From NCBI RefSeq assembly GCF_021917145.1, contig NC_061075.1:6843240-6907239 (forward strand): a stretch of 64,000 nt of DNA. Reading direction: 5' to 3'. The stretch is from Hypomesus transpacificus. Taxonomy: Eukaryota; Chordata; Actinopteri; Osmeriformes; Osmeridae. Of the stretch, positions 1 to 14,595 are shown piece after piece. A model generated the notes under the pieces. It did not search any database, was not told the DNA's origin, and saw nothing but the letters and a program-made list of their open reading frames with translations. The stretch's first letter is position 1. Each line of letters starts with the position of its first letter. Both the position numbers and the translations under genes were made by a program.

Positions 1-1668
<1,668 letters not shown>

Positions 1669-4600
1669 TGCATTGCCAGGGGGTTCTGTCCGGGCTCTCT
1701 CACACATGCACGCGCACACACAGTCATTGGGATTTTTTTTGCACTCTTTCGAAAGGTGATGGGGAAGCTAAGACCATCATGTGTTTAAAACAATTGCCTA
1801 GTTCCTTCATTCCACAAGGCTGAATGAGGTCCTTCTTGCCATGATCCTCCTAGCGTGCAGAGTAAGCACTGACGTATACACAGGCACATTATGCAGACAT
1901 CCCTTGTGCTGCACACATACTAGACCACGTTTGTATCGTTTTTCTTCTTTTTTGAATATATATATATATATATGTACATACATATATTTGTTGCTTTTTA
2001 GAATTCCCCTCCCTCCCTTCCCACCATTTTGAACCAAGTGATTATTTGCAAAGCAAGATGAAAACCAATTATAGCCCATTTTATAGTGGCACAAAGAGTG
2101 ATTGATTGTACTAGGCGGAATTGCACATATTTGTGATTTAAGGTGTGTGTGTGTGTGTGGGGGGGGGGGGGGGTAGGGAGTATTCTTCTTGTTGTTTTTT
2201 TACTCCCAGTTATTGCCACAAACTCTTGCCAGTTATTGTCTGTTACATGCCTAAGTGTGTTTTAGGTTCAAATTCAAGATTTTTGGCCCAGACTCTAATC
2301 CTAAACATGTTACTTAAGAACTAGACCTGTCTTTGTGCAAATAGAAAAGAACATATATCAAGTGAATACAATTATTATTATTTTTTTTAAACCTTGTGTT
2401 TCTAGAGCATGACCAAAATGTTACCAAGAAATCGGAGAGAGAGTTAAGTTTAATATCACTGAGATATTGTGTTTTCAGTGTTTATAATCACATTGGCATT
2501 CAGTCCAACAAGAGGGTATCAAAGAGTGGCAAACCTAATTATGTCAAAGCTGTATTAGTTTCTAATTTCACATTTCTTTTCATTTTCTTTTCCTTCTCTC
2601 TTTTTTACAGTTTGTCAGGTCACAGGGCATTTCTTTTTACCTCAGTTTAGGTATTATATTGAAATTCAACTTGAGATTAATATATATACCAGGTACAACA
2701 ACGTTTTAAGTCCGAAGAAAACTTGTGGACAGAAATGACCCAAATATGTATGCGGACATTTATTTTGGAAATGAAAAGTGATGATTTGGTGGCCTGGTTG
2801 TTATCAGGTTTCGTAGAGGGTATGAAGTTGTGGCTGTAAAGATGTGTGGGTCACATGGAAAGAGTTGTATTTATTTTTTGTATTTTTTTGTTGGCCATCT
2901 ATTAACATCATGATAAAACAAAATTATATTATTTTGTTATTTTATTTTACCCCAGAATGTTTGTACCTCCATACATGACCATAGTGCATGTGTTGCTTCT
3001 GGCTTGTATGGAAAATGATGATGTTTGAGTTCAAAGTTTTATTCTCAAAAACGAATACTCACGTACGGCTTTCACTTATTGATTTTTGAGCGCTTCAGCA
3101 CATTTGACATCTTGTTTTACTGAATTTCACAAGACACAATTCTTTTAGATTTTTTTATTTATACTTCTATGTTGTCTAATAAACCTTCATAGTTTTGATA
3201 TGTTCAAGGTTCTTTCAGATTTATTTAATAGTGTTAAAAAAGATTTACCTATTACTCCTATTTGATCTAAAATGGAAATAAAACCAACACATTTACTACT
3301 TACTCCATAAAAATTATTGACTCCCATGTCCATTCTATGTCCAGTTCTGCAACGAATTTCATATACATTAAAAGGATATTGTGTATTTATCCACTCTAAA
3401 TGAAAGGCCCTTACCAACTTGAATTGAATTTCCACAATTGAGTACAACTATTGATTGACGAAAGGGGTATGACAGGACTAGATCTGGATTAAATCATCTG
3501 GATAAAATTGTAGTAAGCCCCTTAGTAGTAAGCTTGTGCAAAGTCTCAGCATGTTTTAAAAAAATATATAAAAATAACAATAATTGATTGATACATATTT
3601 ATATATATCAAGGTAGATTCTTTCCCCCCAATCATGTGTGTAATGTTTGTTGACAAGTTCTTAAATGTAAATTATAGCAAGTTTTCATGAGCCAACCAAA
3701 ACTCCTTGCATATGGAAGTAAGTTTAATTTAATCTTCTTTATAGTTAAACAAGAGTATGGGCCATAATTTGAAATATCTATGTATTTAGTTTGTTGGATA
3801 TCTTGCACAATGTCATTTAGAAAACAGACACTTTTCCCCACCCATATTTACTTGTATTTGCAAGGGAAGTATAATATACTTTGCTGTAGCATTTTATGTA
3901 ACAAAGGATATATGTCACAAATAAATTAAATTCTTCGTATAAATATTCTTAAATCGTTTGTTTTCAATTTAAACATATGATATCCACTTACTGTTAGCAA
4001 TTATGCTGCAGTGACTTTCATTGACATGTAGGGTAATAAATGCTGGATCCCTTTTGATAAGTTAGAAGTTGGCATATGGCTTTACACTGAGAAGATCACA
4101 CACAAGTTTAAAGTTTTGTAAAGAAAAGAAAAATCTAATTGTATGTACACATCAGATTTTCTTAGTTTTTGTAATGAATGTGAAGAAAGAGTAGAGATAA
4201 GCACTTCTTATTGTAGGCTTGTTTGAAAAAGGAAATCCTTTAAAGAACAATGCATTCATGAAAATAAATCTTATTTAATGCAGTTTTCACCATTTGAAGG
4301 GAGCTTATGGAACAAAATATTTGTATTTTTTTGAAAGCCAAGTATTTTTTTGTGAGAGGAATACGGAGTAGCATACTTACTTAAATATATAAAACGTGTT
4401 GTATTTTCTTATTACACATAAATTATGAATAAGTAATTAATTGCTCACTAAACAGTAACTTGACTAAGATAAAACTCCACATCCCACAATGCAAATGGTC
4501 TGCATGTGGGTTGAGGAAGCTTAACTGAACTGATGTTAGACCATTATCTAGCTAGCTTTATTACGCTACAAGATGTTTAGGTTTTCACTAATAGCATATG

Positions 4601-5686
4601 TTTGAACATGACTTGTATTTTGAGTGGTAATCATAAAATATTCGTTTGTAGAACTGACCTTATGACGCCCTGAAAAAGGAAAAAATAAGGTATGTAGCTT
4701 ATGTGATGGGGGCTAGAAAGCCTCATGGCTGGCTGGAGGAGGGGTGTGCGCGAGAAATGAAAAACGACACAAACATGTATTGTTTAATGCTATAATGTAT
4801 ATCTAGGTGTTTCAATTACATGACTTCATTGTTAAAGTCGTTATATAATTGTATATGTTATGCGCGTAACTGCATCCGAGTCAGAGATGGACAGCTTGCT
4901 ATCAAGCTAGCTAGACTAGCTGTCAAATTGAGTTTTTGTCATTTTAGTCAGTGTGAGAGCTTCAATGTAGCTCGTAGATTGGCTAGCTCTAGCTAGTTTT
5001 GGCCATGATTTTGAATCGATTGGTATTAACATTTATATAAAAATGCCCTGTCTTTATGTTCCATTTTTGAAATTACATATATTTTTAATAGACGTACAAT
5101 TGCTGTATATGTAATGTCTCCTACGAAAAGGTATCATGAATGTTTACAGTACGTACTGAAGTGTACACTTCACTTTTTTTTCAGGGTACAGTCCAGTAAG
5201 AGGAAACCGAAAACCAATGTCTGAATCCGAAGGAAAGCGGTGTTGCTGGTGGAAACGTCATCCTAAATAAGTTTTGAAACGGACATTTCATCTAATGAAA
5301 ACTCACTGCAAACTTACAGACCGTAAGACTTAATTTTCCTGCCTTATATTGATGCTGCATAAAATTTACCAGCACTGGTCTCTCTTCAAGGAATGCAAAA
5401 GGACCTAGGAATAGGAATGTTCTCTGGCATTTAAGGAGGTGTTACTGTAGAGCTAGAGCCGAGATTTAGATGCAGTGCGATAACAGGCAATGTACACTTA
5501 ACACAGAAGCACATTTCTACTTGCAGCAAGTTAATTGGGATGACAATATTCTGTTGGAAAATGAATTTGCTTTATTTAAAAGATTCAAATCTGACTATGC
5601 TGCTTGGTTGTAGTTGTGTGATTGTTACTATTTTAGATTACTATTATATATTTTAAGACAATTCCTGCTTGCTTGTTATGTTGCAG
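1669..5686. other. prkacb 3' UTR and intergenic / samd13 upstream
   Basis: About 4 kb of AT-rich sequence with no convincing protein-coding exon. The first part should be prkacb 3' UTR, because PKA transcripts have long 3' UTRs; AATAAA-like hexamers are present, for example near 3920. There is an (AT)n tract near 1957-1972. A (GT)n run at about 2142-2158 leads straight into a G homopolymer at about 2159-2173. A possible 5' non-coding exon of samd13 could lie after the T-rich AG at about 5184, but its donor is poor. Confidence 0.5.
2142..2173. repeat. (GT)n microsatellite joined to poly-G
   Basis: A GT dinucleotide repeat runs directly into about 15 consecutive G. It is a simple repeat, likely length-polymorphic and prone to assembly error. 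Confidence 0.9.
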
Positions 5687-5691
5687 ACGGC

Positions 5692-6224
5692 ATGGACAAT
5701 AAGGCAAATGGCTCAGTTGAAACCAAAAGGTAATCATTGCAACTTATCAGTGTGACCTTGAGGACCATAAATGAATATTCTGTGTTGGAGCAGCACTTGA
5801 TTCTAACGGAATATAATGCATTATGACCTTACAGCCCTGTGGAGAATGGACAGACCTTGCCGGACCCTGCCAACTGGGCTGTGGCAGACGTAGTGAATTA
5901 TTTCAAAGCGACAGGATTTGAAGAGCAAGCAACAGCTTTCCAAGATCAGGTATACTTTAGTTGTTTAGTGTAGAATATATAATACATCCACACACAATAT
6001 TAGCTGTATTAGGTAAAATACATAGGAAAGGTCATGGGAAAGCAAAAGAGAATTCAAACAAATTTTCAATTTCTTAACAGGAAATTGATGGAAAGTCCTT
6101 GCTGTTGATGACACGTAATGACGTCCTCACAGGACTGTCAATCAAGCTTGGTCCTGCACTGAAGATCTATGAGTACCACGTGAAGCCACTACAGACCCAG
6201 CACCTGAAAAGCAATGTGTCGTAG
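5692..6224 (+). CDS. samd13: sterile alpha motif domain-containing protein 13
   Basis: Three coding exons, 5692-5729, 5835-5949 and 6081-6224, join to a 98-residue protein. The stop is TAG at 6222-6224. The start is the ATG at 5692 in an exon that begins after TTGCAG; the family is about 100 residues, so the length fits. Residues about 24-90 form a SAM domain with the core [45 protein letters not shown] and [18 protein letters not shown] domains usually mediate protein-protein oligomerisation; the precise role of SAMD13 is not established. It lies between prkacb and uox, its known vertebrate position, and is convergent with uox, whose 3' end is about 1.2 kb away. A 5' non-coding exon may exist upstream. 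I am confident of the identity and splice sites. Confidence 0.93.
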
Positions 6225-7444
6225 CATTTTAGAGACACCTGCCCCAGGAAGGACAATCAAACCAGGAGACACATGAGCAGTGTGAATACAGGGTAACAAC
6301 ATAGTGACACAGTAAATAGACTTCTGATGCGACATGTGTATGGGGAGACTGTGAGTGTATGTTTTTATCAGTGTGAAAAATGACCTGTACAGAAAGTCCA
6401 CCCGCTTATTGACCTTTTGAGCCACTGACGTTTTTTCTGCTGCTTTAAAAGTCTTTGTACCCTATTTTATTTAAGGAGTGGGAAAGGGTGGAGGGTGTTA
6501 TGCAGGGTGTTTTGTGTTTGAAATGTGTTGTTCAAAATTTGTTGAAAATACATCTAAATAAGATCTTGTTCAATAGTTCAAAATGTATTGTGTATGAAGC
6601 TTTTAATATTTAAAGAAAGAGAAACCCAGTTCCAAAATGTATGATCAGTTTTGTAAGTCCTGTTATACAGTGAGTATTTAGCGTGATGCAATGATTTCCA
6701 AGTTAGAAGTGTTCTCTACTCAGAAAATACTGTTTACCTACTCACCAATTGTATAGTGAATAATCAAAAGTTATATATTATTTATGTGTTGTGACAGATT
6801 ATTTCATTTATGTACTTGCCTGTGGTGCTTTCACACATTGTCTAAAAGACAAGGATTAATAACAGTCCAACATGACACTGGAATCAAAAATCTGGATTTT
6901 ACAAAGATTTGCAATAAATGGTGCTTTTCTCTCACCAAAGACCCATAGTATCATGGATTTAGGCCATATTGTTCCAGTCTCTTAGATGAACCATCTGAGA
7001 TTTTATCATTGTCACTTCTCTATTAACCATACTCACCTACTTAAATGAATGCACTGACAATTTCTGTAAATTTTTCTGAAAGAGTATCTGCCAAATGACT
7101 GAAATGTAATGCATTATTGCTCAGATTTGACTTGGTGCTATTAAAGACACAGTCCAATTATATCAGGTCTTTAGAAGTTTGGTTTTTACACTTCTTAAAA
7201 TATTTTGTTACGAGGGAGTGTGCCACTATATGCGTGCCTGTTGTATCGAAGATGACACTATATACAGAATAATACTTTATTTCACAGGCAGTACTTTAAT
7301 CAATGCTCATTTAAACAGTCATGTGTTCAGTGAATTTATGAGGAAATTAAAGAAGCCATTAAGCATGGGCCCAAGTGATATTTGGCAGATTAGATGTCCT
7401 AATAGTAAAATGTTTAGTGTTGGTATTCCACCATCGGTTCCTTT
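6225..7444. other. convergent 3' UTR region of samd13 and uox
   Basis: Between two stop codons facing each other. It is AT-rich with AATAAA-like hexamers on both strands (for example near 6912) and has no supported exon. It probably holds the 3' UTRs of both genes. Confidence 0.5.
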
Positions 7445-9727
7445 TCACAGCTTGGCCAGGGGCTTTCTGCATACCGTTCCTGTGATGTTCCCTGATGGAT
7501 TGTCTAATGCAAGAAGGACCTTCAAAGAATACATGATAAAGGTTCATAAGTGCAGTGTACATGCAGTACATTTGTATTGCAATTGATACAAGGTACTTGT
7601 ATGTTGACTGCTTTTAACTGAAAGTGAATTCCATTACTTTAGGACAAAATTATTTTGGTAACTTTTATGAGTCCACCTCACCTCATCCTTGTTGGTGAGT
7701 CCCATTTTGGTCATGTCCACAGTGATATAGTGTTTGTTTGGCATGATCATCTCAATCTCCTCCACCTGGATTATAGATCAGAACATACAACTCAGTGTTG
7801 ATTTAACTTGAATGCTTGCTTGAGTTGACAAAACAAATTAACATAATTAAAATGAACAAAATGTTATTTGTCTTGTTTACCTCTGGCAGTCTATTCAGAA
7901 CCATGACCTGCGTATCATATAGTGTCTTCTGCACAGAGGGAGAGAACTCGCCCCGGTCATATGGGCCGGCAAACTTCTCAATTATTGTGTTCTTCACACA
8001 TCTCCTGCATCAGTGAACAGAAACATTTGTTACAATACATTTTTTTGTTACATGACTATTGTTACAATCAGTTTTTAAATTATTTTTTTCCTTTCCCTAA
8101 ATATTCTTCAGAAATGTGAACATCTAAGGATGTTTCAAAATAAAATTCATAGGAATTAATATTGTACAACATATTGATTTAAATAAAGTATTTTCAGAAT
8201 CACATTTAATTACTGTTAAATGTGATTTAACAGTTAATGTCCTTTTTCAAGTCATCTCTGCAATTACCACGCTGCATCGAAGTCAACATCTTGGAACCGA
8301 TTGTAGCGCCACTTAGCACAGACCGAAGTACAGAAGCACCTATCCTTAGTCTCCTGCAAGGTGGTGAAACGATCCCGGAAAAAGCCCTCAAAGCCTGACT
8401 GGGTGGTTTTCAGCACTGTCATGTTCTTCACTCCACTGTGAATCACAGGTTTCTCTGTTGGGGACAATAAAACAGCTGGAAATCCACGGATGCACCTCTC
8501 TTTAGGTGTGTTGTGTATTGTGAACCTCTCTTTTCCAACTATTAGCAGTAACACTGCTGTGTTTGGAGCCAGCTATATCTACCATGTTCTTTCACTAACT
8601 CACCATTGAGGTGATGTTCAACACTGCAGAAACGCCAGGACTCTGGGCTGAAGATAAATGCATGGGCATGTTCCACACCATTCTGTGTCAGGGAGAAATG
8701 TAGTTGTATAATCCATAAATATAGAACTATTATTTGTTACATTTGAGCATTTTTATTTATTTAACAGACAGGTTAATCTAAAGTAACATACAAAGGATGC
8801 ATATAGAACTATAAATATTCAGATAGTCCTGAACTGCTACAGTGTATTTCCTCCAAATTTCCTCTAAAGTTCACTTGCAATGCAATGTCTTTCTAGTTAT
8901 GTAGATAAAGAAACCATGTTTGTTTTGGCATTTAGCCGGGTTCTGGCATTGTACCTTTTCCAGTCTCTTCCACGGGGCTTCCTCCATGTCCACTTTGGCC
9001 CTGGTCACATGTTTGAAAGCTGTTAGGAAATGTTGGCAGATGTCCATTGAAAACTGCTCTATGTTCCGAACCTGATCAAACAAAAACACAAATTGTTGTA
9101 TTCTGTAAGTAGAAGCATAGGTTTGTCTTGAAGGAGGATGGGATTGAAAGCATAAATACTTACTCCCTTTAGCTTGGCCAAGGCATGGACAGTGTTTTTG
9201 ACCGTGTCGGTGGGGATAATGTCAGAGTTGTCCCCAGTCAAGTAATCTTTGCGGTTGTTGAGGGTGATCTCAACATTGGCCTTCAGCTCAATGATGTAGT
9301 GATGTGTTCCTTCTCTTCTGATGTACAGAACCTTCACAGAGTTCTTCCCATAGCCTGTCCGCACAAACTCTACATTCTGCTAAATAGACAGATTGGGTGT
9401 GATATCGCAACTCCTGATACAGATGTGATGGTTAAATGTTTAACTGACTGAAATTCCATTGAATATTTTTGTCCAGTAATGACCTGGACATAAGATTGTT
9501 AAGATGAACAGTTAGCTATGTATAGCTTTGTTGTTGAATGCTCGTGTTCATCCTAAGCAAAGAAGGTAAAGTGGTTTGACACAATGGTCATTGACCCCAA
9601 CATCCGTTCAGAATGCAAATCTTTAGAACTAAAATATCCTTCTAGACTTGATCCATTTGATTTAATTTCAAACTATTTTAACAAAAAAGTACACATAAAA
9701 TGCTCATACCTGAGATGAGGTTGTCAT
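7445..9727 (-). CDS. uox: urate oxidase (uricase), complete
   Basis: Minus-strand gene, exons in coding order: 9727-9710, 9379-9164, 9071-8955, 8682-8604, 8454-8268, 8004-7881, 7765-7682 and 7519-7445. Together they give 900 nt, a 299-residue protein, the usual uricase length (about 300). Uricase oxidises urate to 5-hydroxyisourate with O2, without cofactor, in peroxisomes, as the first step of urate breakdown to allantoin. Visible family motifs are [14 protein letters not shown] near the N-terminus; [17 protein letters not shown], which carries the catalytic Thr-Asp of the T-fold; [17 protein letters not shown], with the substrate-binding Phe and Arg; [12 protein letters not shown]; and [15 protein letters not shown]. 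The C-terminus is Ala-Lys-Leu, a PTS1 peroxisomal signal. The last exon is only 75 nt and is easily missed. All junctions keep frame and no lesion is seen, unlike the human orthologue, which is a pseudogene at the same syntenic place. Confidence 0.95.
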
Positions 9728-10803
9728 TGTGTCTGTTCCACTCCTTCTCGGTGAAGTGCCTGATCTCTTTGAAGGATTTTTGAGAGGGGTGGCGCTACCT
9801 GTTCAGTCAGTGTTGCACAAGGTGCCAATTTCTTTGAAACAATACATGCTGAACATGTCTTAGGATATTAACTTGATAGTCAAGTTTGTGTAGTTTTACA
9901 AGAGATAGCTCATATTAGATCACAAAGAGTTAGTTAATCTCCATTGATTTCCACTAACCATCATGGTGAAGATATGCAATATGTGAAGATATGACTGTAA
10001 ATGTGGACACATCTGGTTATTGGCTCTTTATTTGTTTAATTAATGAGTAACAAAGACATTTATTAAACAGGTAAATAGTTTAATATTTTGTAATTTCTTG
10101 AAAATGCATATTTTGGTCATCTTTACATACACAGAATAATTGTTGTGAGTCAGTAATATTGTTTTATTAATCTACATGTTATCATCCTTAGCCTTAATCA
10201 AACTACCTTTACCTTTTAGTTTTAAACAATTTTTTGTATTTTTATATTCAATCTAAGGATTGATAAGAGCTCAGACTATGTGACTATATAAAATGTATAA
10301 ACACAATCCAATGTCCATCCTCCTTTTTACTTCCAAACCACAAGAAATTTGCAAAACATTATGTAACATTGATTGACAATGCTTTACTGCTGTTTACTGC
10401 AGAACAAAGGTGCATCTGACTAGGGGCTAATGATATTAGACACTTGAGTGTGGAATTTCAAATATTTGACAAAAAGTGAATAAATATTTAAACTGCGATA
10501 CTATTGCAAATTTTATCCACAATCAGTTCTTTCAATGAGTGTTACATTGCTGAATAGACATTTCTAGAGATAGATTCAAATGGCTATTAGTTCGAGTCAC
10601 TGTTGCAAAACCGGAACTAAGAAAACCAGATTTGGTTCTCTCAATGTCTTTTGTCATGAGACTAATTTAAGACCTCCTCTTCTGCATTTTCACCCTGCTA
10701 TGCTATATTCTTTTTCAAAATCGCTCAATCACGTACCAAAAGCCGAATATACATTTAAATATTCCTTTCTTGTTTTTTTCTACATAGGGAGTGATACAAG
10801 GCA
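9728..10803. other. divergent uox / dnase2b upstream region
   Basis: The starts of uox (-) and dnase2b (+) face away from each other, so this about 1.1-kb gap should hold both promoters. It is AT-rich. I see no clear TATA box or CpG cluster and no other exon. Confidence 0.4.
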
Positions 10804-12059
10804 ATGTTAACATTTTGTTTGGGTGTCCTTTTTCCTCATGTGCTTCTGCCGGTTATGGTGTGTTTCTGCTGGTTATAGTGTGTTTCTTGTCGAAACGAAG
10901 CTGGTGAACCTGTGGATTGGTACGTTTTGTTGTTTCATTTACACAAATACCTGTGTGAAACAAAACGAACTGATTTAATTGATGTGAAACCATTGATCGT
11001 TCATGACTAGTAAACATGCTTTAAATTCAGTGGTGTTCTGACAATTCTGTTTTGTTTTGATCAAACAGTACAAGTCTAATTGTTTGTGTGATCAGACACT
11101 TAAGATTCAGGCCAATAGTACTTTTTGCTATTGGCTATTGCTATTTTGCAGTGATCGAAAACTGTAAAAATTAGGATTCAAAAAATATATATATTGCCAT
11201 TTAATCTGAATGGATGTAGCACACTGTTCCTGTTTTAATGTGGGTTAAGCACTGTGGATTTGTAATGTGATTATCTTAACACTCCAGGTTTATCATATAC
11301 AAAATGCCCAGATATAAAATTGGAGATGTGGGGAGTGGGGTTGACTACATGTACCTGGACTTATTATTGGGGAGCTGGCAGCTAAGTAAGTTCACAGTCA
11401 ACACCAGCCAAGGGGCCTTAGGGAGCATGCTAAATCAGATTTACCTGGGTCAAGGATACAAGGTATGACTACTTGCTTACTGTTTTATAATGATTAGCTT
11501 TTGTGTTGCATGAAGGTAGATCACTTCCATGTAAAGTGTTGGGTTGTTGTGGTGCTGTGTGTACATGCACCTGTGTTTTCTTCAGTCCAATAGTTCTGTC
11601 TACACCTTCTACAATGATGCTCCTCCAATCATGGAATATATCAAAGGCTATGGCCACACTAAAGGTAGCTACCAACATACATGACACTGTCCAAGTGGAC
11701 AATGACTTCTTAATCCACTGAGCATTGTTGTTGCAAAATGACAGTATACCTTCATTCAACTGTGTGCTCGGTGTGAAGGGTATTTGACCTTCCTCAGTTT
11801 ATACAGTTCTTTAAAATGCCATGATTGTGCAGAAATGAGCAGACCAATATGGTTCTGGGATCAGGGGGAGGTTACGGGGCAAAGAACATCTTTTGATAAG
11901 TGATGTTGACACTGGTTCATTGACAGAGCACTTGTGTGCATGGATGCGTTTGTGTGCATGTAGGTGTAAGTGAGTGCATGCTAGAATATGTGTTATTGTA
12001 CTGTTCATTAAACGGTGCTTTTACACAAAACATGAACATTGATGAATAGATTAGTTCAA

Positions 12060-12180
12060 GTTCAAGTCTTTTATTGTCCGATGCACAGAAACAACACAGG
12101 GTCAGACTGGGCACTGAACATTTTAGGACAAGACAATGCAAAGCAACCTGGCACAACATAACATATAAGTACACAGAACG
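12060..12180. repeat. short interspersed repeat in dnase2b intron
   Basis: Begins with a duplicated AGTTCAAGT-like stretch followed by TTTTATTGTCCGATGCACAG. This resembles the ends of short repeats common in fish introns. The family is not determined, and no target duplication was resolved. Confidence 0.35.
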
Positions 12181-12588
12181 TAGATTCCATCTATGATAAG
12201 CTAAAATATAGTAAACCTCCTAATATACAAATAAAATACAAGATGATGTTAATTTCTATTCTTCAGGAGTGCTGCTCGTCAACCACTCCCAGGGGTTTTG
12301 GCTCAGCCATAGTATTCCCCGTTTTCCTTTTCCTCGCTGATAGGGGCTATCTCTACCCCTTCTCTGGCAAAGTCAACGGCCAGTTCTGATTTCATGTCAG
12401 AATCATAGAGTTGTGTTTGTTAACTGCAGTAAACACTTATGCAATTATTTTGCATCTATGTTTGTGTAGGCTTGTAAAGCATTTTGTGCTGCTAAATCCT
12501 GGCTTTTAATAAGGTCACAAAATGGATATGTAAAGCTCCAGTTTCCACATTTCTTTTCCAAACAGAGATGGCACCGTTGGCACAGTTT

Positions 12589-12889
12589 TGTAACGGTTCG
12601 GATGTCAGGGTTGTGACCCTTTATTGGCCACCAGAGGCCCTCGCTGTGTTCTTGTTTTTGGTTCTGTTAATCTGTTCTCATTATGACATATTGTTTTCAC
12701 CTGTGCCTTGTTTGTTCTGTGCTTTTTAAGTGGCTTGGAATTTTAGTTCTGTGCTTAGTTTTTCTCTGACCTGCCACAGAGTCAGAGTCATGCTTTTTGA
12801 TCTACTTTTGTATGTTATGTTCTGCTTCCAATAAAAGGAGGAAACATCTTTTGGAGTCTGCTTTTGGGTCCACGTTTGCATTCCTGACA
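12589..12889 (+). repeat. solo-LTR-like repeat, 301 bp, TG...CA
   Basis: The block starts TGTAACGG and ends CCTGACA, and carries an AATAAA hexamer at 12830-12835 followed by GGAGGAAAC. This is the layout of a retroelement LTR. No clear target-site duplication is seen, so it could also be another short repeat. It abuts the dnase2b fragment at about 12890. Confidence 0.4.
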
Positions 12890-13689
12890 TCGGAGCCACC
12901 ATTGGTCTCAGAAAGGAGAATGGTAGCTCTCCTATCAGCCATGGGGGAAAATTAATCAGTTTTGCCAAGTCACAGCTTTATATTGATGGTAAGACCATCA
13001 AGACTGTTGTTTTTCATGTTTTATAACACTTGCAATGGCCACAGTTATTAATAATAACATAACTCAGAGTTGAATAACCCTTCATCAGAATGGCCCACTT
13101 GACCTCTTCTGACCTTCTTATAGATATCTACACTGGCTGGGTGGCCCATGTTCTGGACACTGATCTGCTGTTTGAAACTTGGCAGCGACGGGACTCTGAA
13201 CTGCTGTCCAACTGCTCTCTCACCAGACATACCATGAATGTGAGAAGGGTCAGCCCCCCTGGGCAGTTAAAATTCAAGTCCTACTACGATCATTCCAAGT
13301 GGTGTGTGTCTTTGGAGTTCCAAAACCCATGGACCTGTTTGGGGGACCTGAACAGAGAGGGGTCCCAGGCATGGAGGGGTTAGCCTGACGTTGTCATACT
13401 CATAATTCTAGTCAGAATATGAGTCTGAGAACTCTCCGTTGGGCTTTGACTACAGGGCGTGTTTCAAACGAGCCTGGAAAACAAATGCCTCTTTGCTCAA
13501 TTGGATAGATCTACAACCAATCAGAGCAACAGAGTATGTGACGTATGTTAAGCACCGCATAGTTGTTGTCAACAGAACTAAACTACAAGCAGACTTGAAG
13601 TATGCTTGAAGAATGAATACAAACGATTTTTGCCGGTGTTGTAAAATTAATTTAAGGGTAGGGGGAGTAGCCTACTTGTTCACACGGTC

Positions 13690-13995
13690 AACCTTTTTGA
13701 GCGAAACAATAAAGGGCAATGCATATACGAACAAGTTCTCCGTTTAGGATTACAACTCCACAAAAGAAAAGGAGAAACCACAATGGCCACTGGGTTTTCA
13801 TTGTGTCCCATCTTCTTTGCGATCATCGGGGCCAGCTGATAAATTAAACTTTTACCGAATCCCGTAGGAAGGACGGCAAAAACATATTTTCCATCGACAA
13901 ATGCCTTGATTGCGTCTCTCTGTTCCTCTTTCAGAATTAATGCGCTGTCGATGTCTTCTAAAACAGACTCGATGGCAGAATCATAACATCCCAGT
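13690..13995 (-). pseudogene. RecQ-like helicase N-terminal fragment, copy 1
   Basis: The reverse strand encodes LGCYDSAIESVLEDIDSAL, an EEQRDAIKAF segment and FAVLPTGFGKSLIYQLAP. The last contains a Walker A (GFGKS) P-loop of the RecQ / DEAD-box helicase type (motif I). Reading ends soon after VAIVVSPF, where helicase motif Ia should begin, and changes to unrelated residues. It lacks the initiating MATAGD segment and looks like a captured first exon truncated on both sides. Copies 2 and 3 lie at 14263 and 44913. Confidence 0.7.
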
Positions 13996-14262
13996 GTTTG
14001 TAGGGTTAGGGCTAGGCCATGTTTGTTCCCCAATACGAGTAGCCTGGCTGCCAGCCCAACTTCTCCCCGCCCCCAAAAAAATTTGGTCGGGAAGTTGGGT
14101 CTGGAGGGTCTCGTATTGGGGACCAACTACAGAAAACCAGAATCTGGGCGAACCAATGAAATTGCCAGGGCGGGCTTTATACGATGATGGACAGATGATC
14201 AACAGTAACGTAATCACCCACGACACAAAAGAGCGCTTAAATTGAATTCGTTTTGAACAAAC

Positions 14263-14595
14263 ATGGCTACCGCTGGAGATCTGGGATGTTATGATTCTGC
14301 CATCGAGTCTGTTTTAGAAGACATCGACAGCGCATTAATTTTGAAAGAGGAACAGAGAGACGCAATCAAGGCATTTGTCAATGGAAAATATGTTTTTGCC
14401 GTCCTTCCTACGGGATTCGGTAAAAGTTTAATTTATCAGCTGGCCCCGATGGTCGCGAAGAAGGTGATGGGACACAATGAAAACCCAATGGCCATTGTGG
14501 TTTCTCCTTTTCTTTTGTGGAGTTGTAGGCTAATCCTAAACGGAGAACTTGTTCGTATATGCATTGCCCTTTATTGTTTCGCTCTAAAAGGTTGA
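14263..14595 (+). pseudogene. RecQ-like helicase N-terminal fragment, copy 2
   Basis: Opens with ATG (MATAGDLGCYDSAIESVLED) and continues through the P-loop LPTGFGKSLIYQLAP to VVSPF, then runs into non-helicase residues and a stop. It is about 110 codons, against several hundred for a functional RecQ helicase, so it cannot be an active enzyme alone. It lies in inverted orientation to copy 1 in the same transposon. Good reading-frame preservation suggests recent capture and amplification. Confidence 0.7.

Noticed and set aside
2159-2173. G homopolymer as a functional quadruplex
   Set aside because: A single uninterrupted G run next to a GT repeat is better explained as simple repeat; no loops.
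5217-5270. Short ATG frame encoding a Cys-Cys-Trp-Trp peptide after a T-rich AG
   Set aside because: Only 17 codons, poor donor site downstream, no homologue known to me. At most a small upstream frame in a samd13 5' UTR exon.
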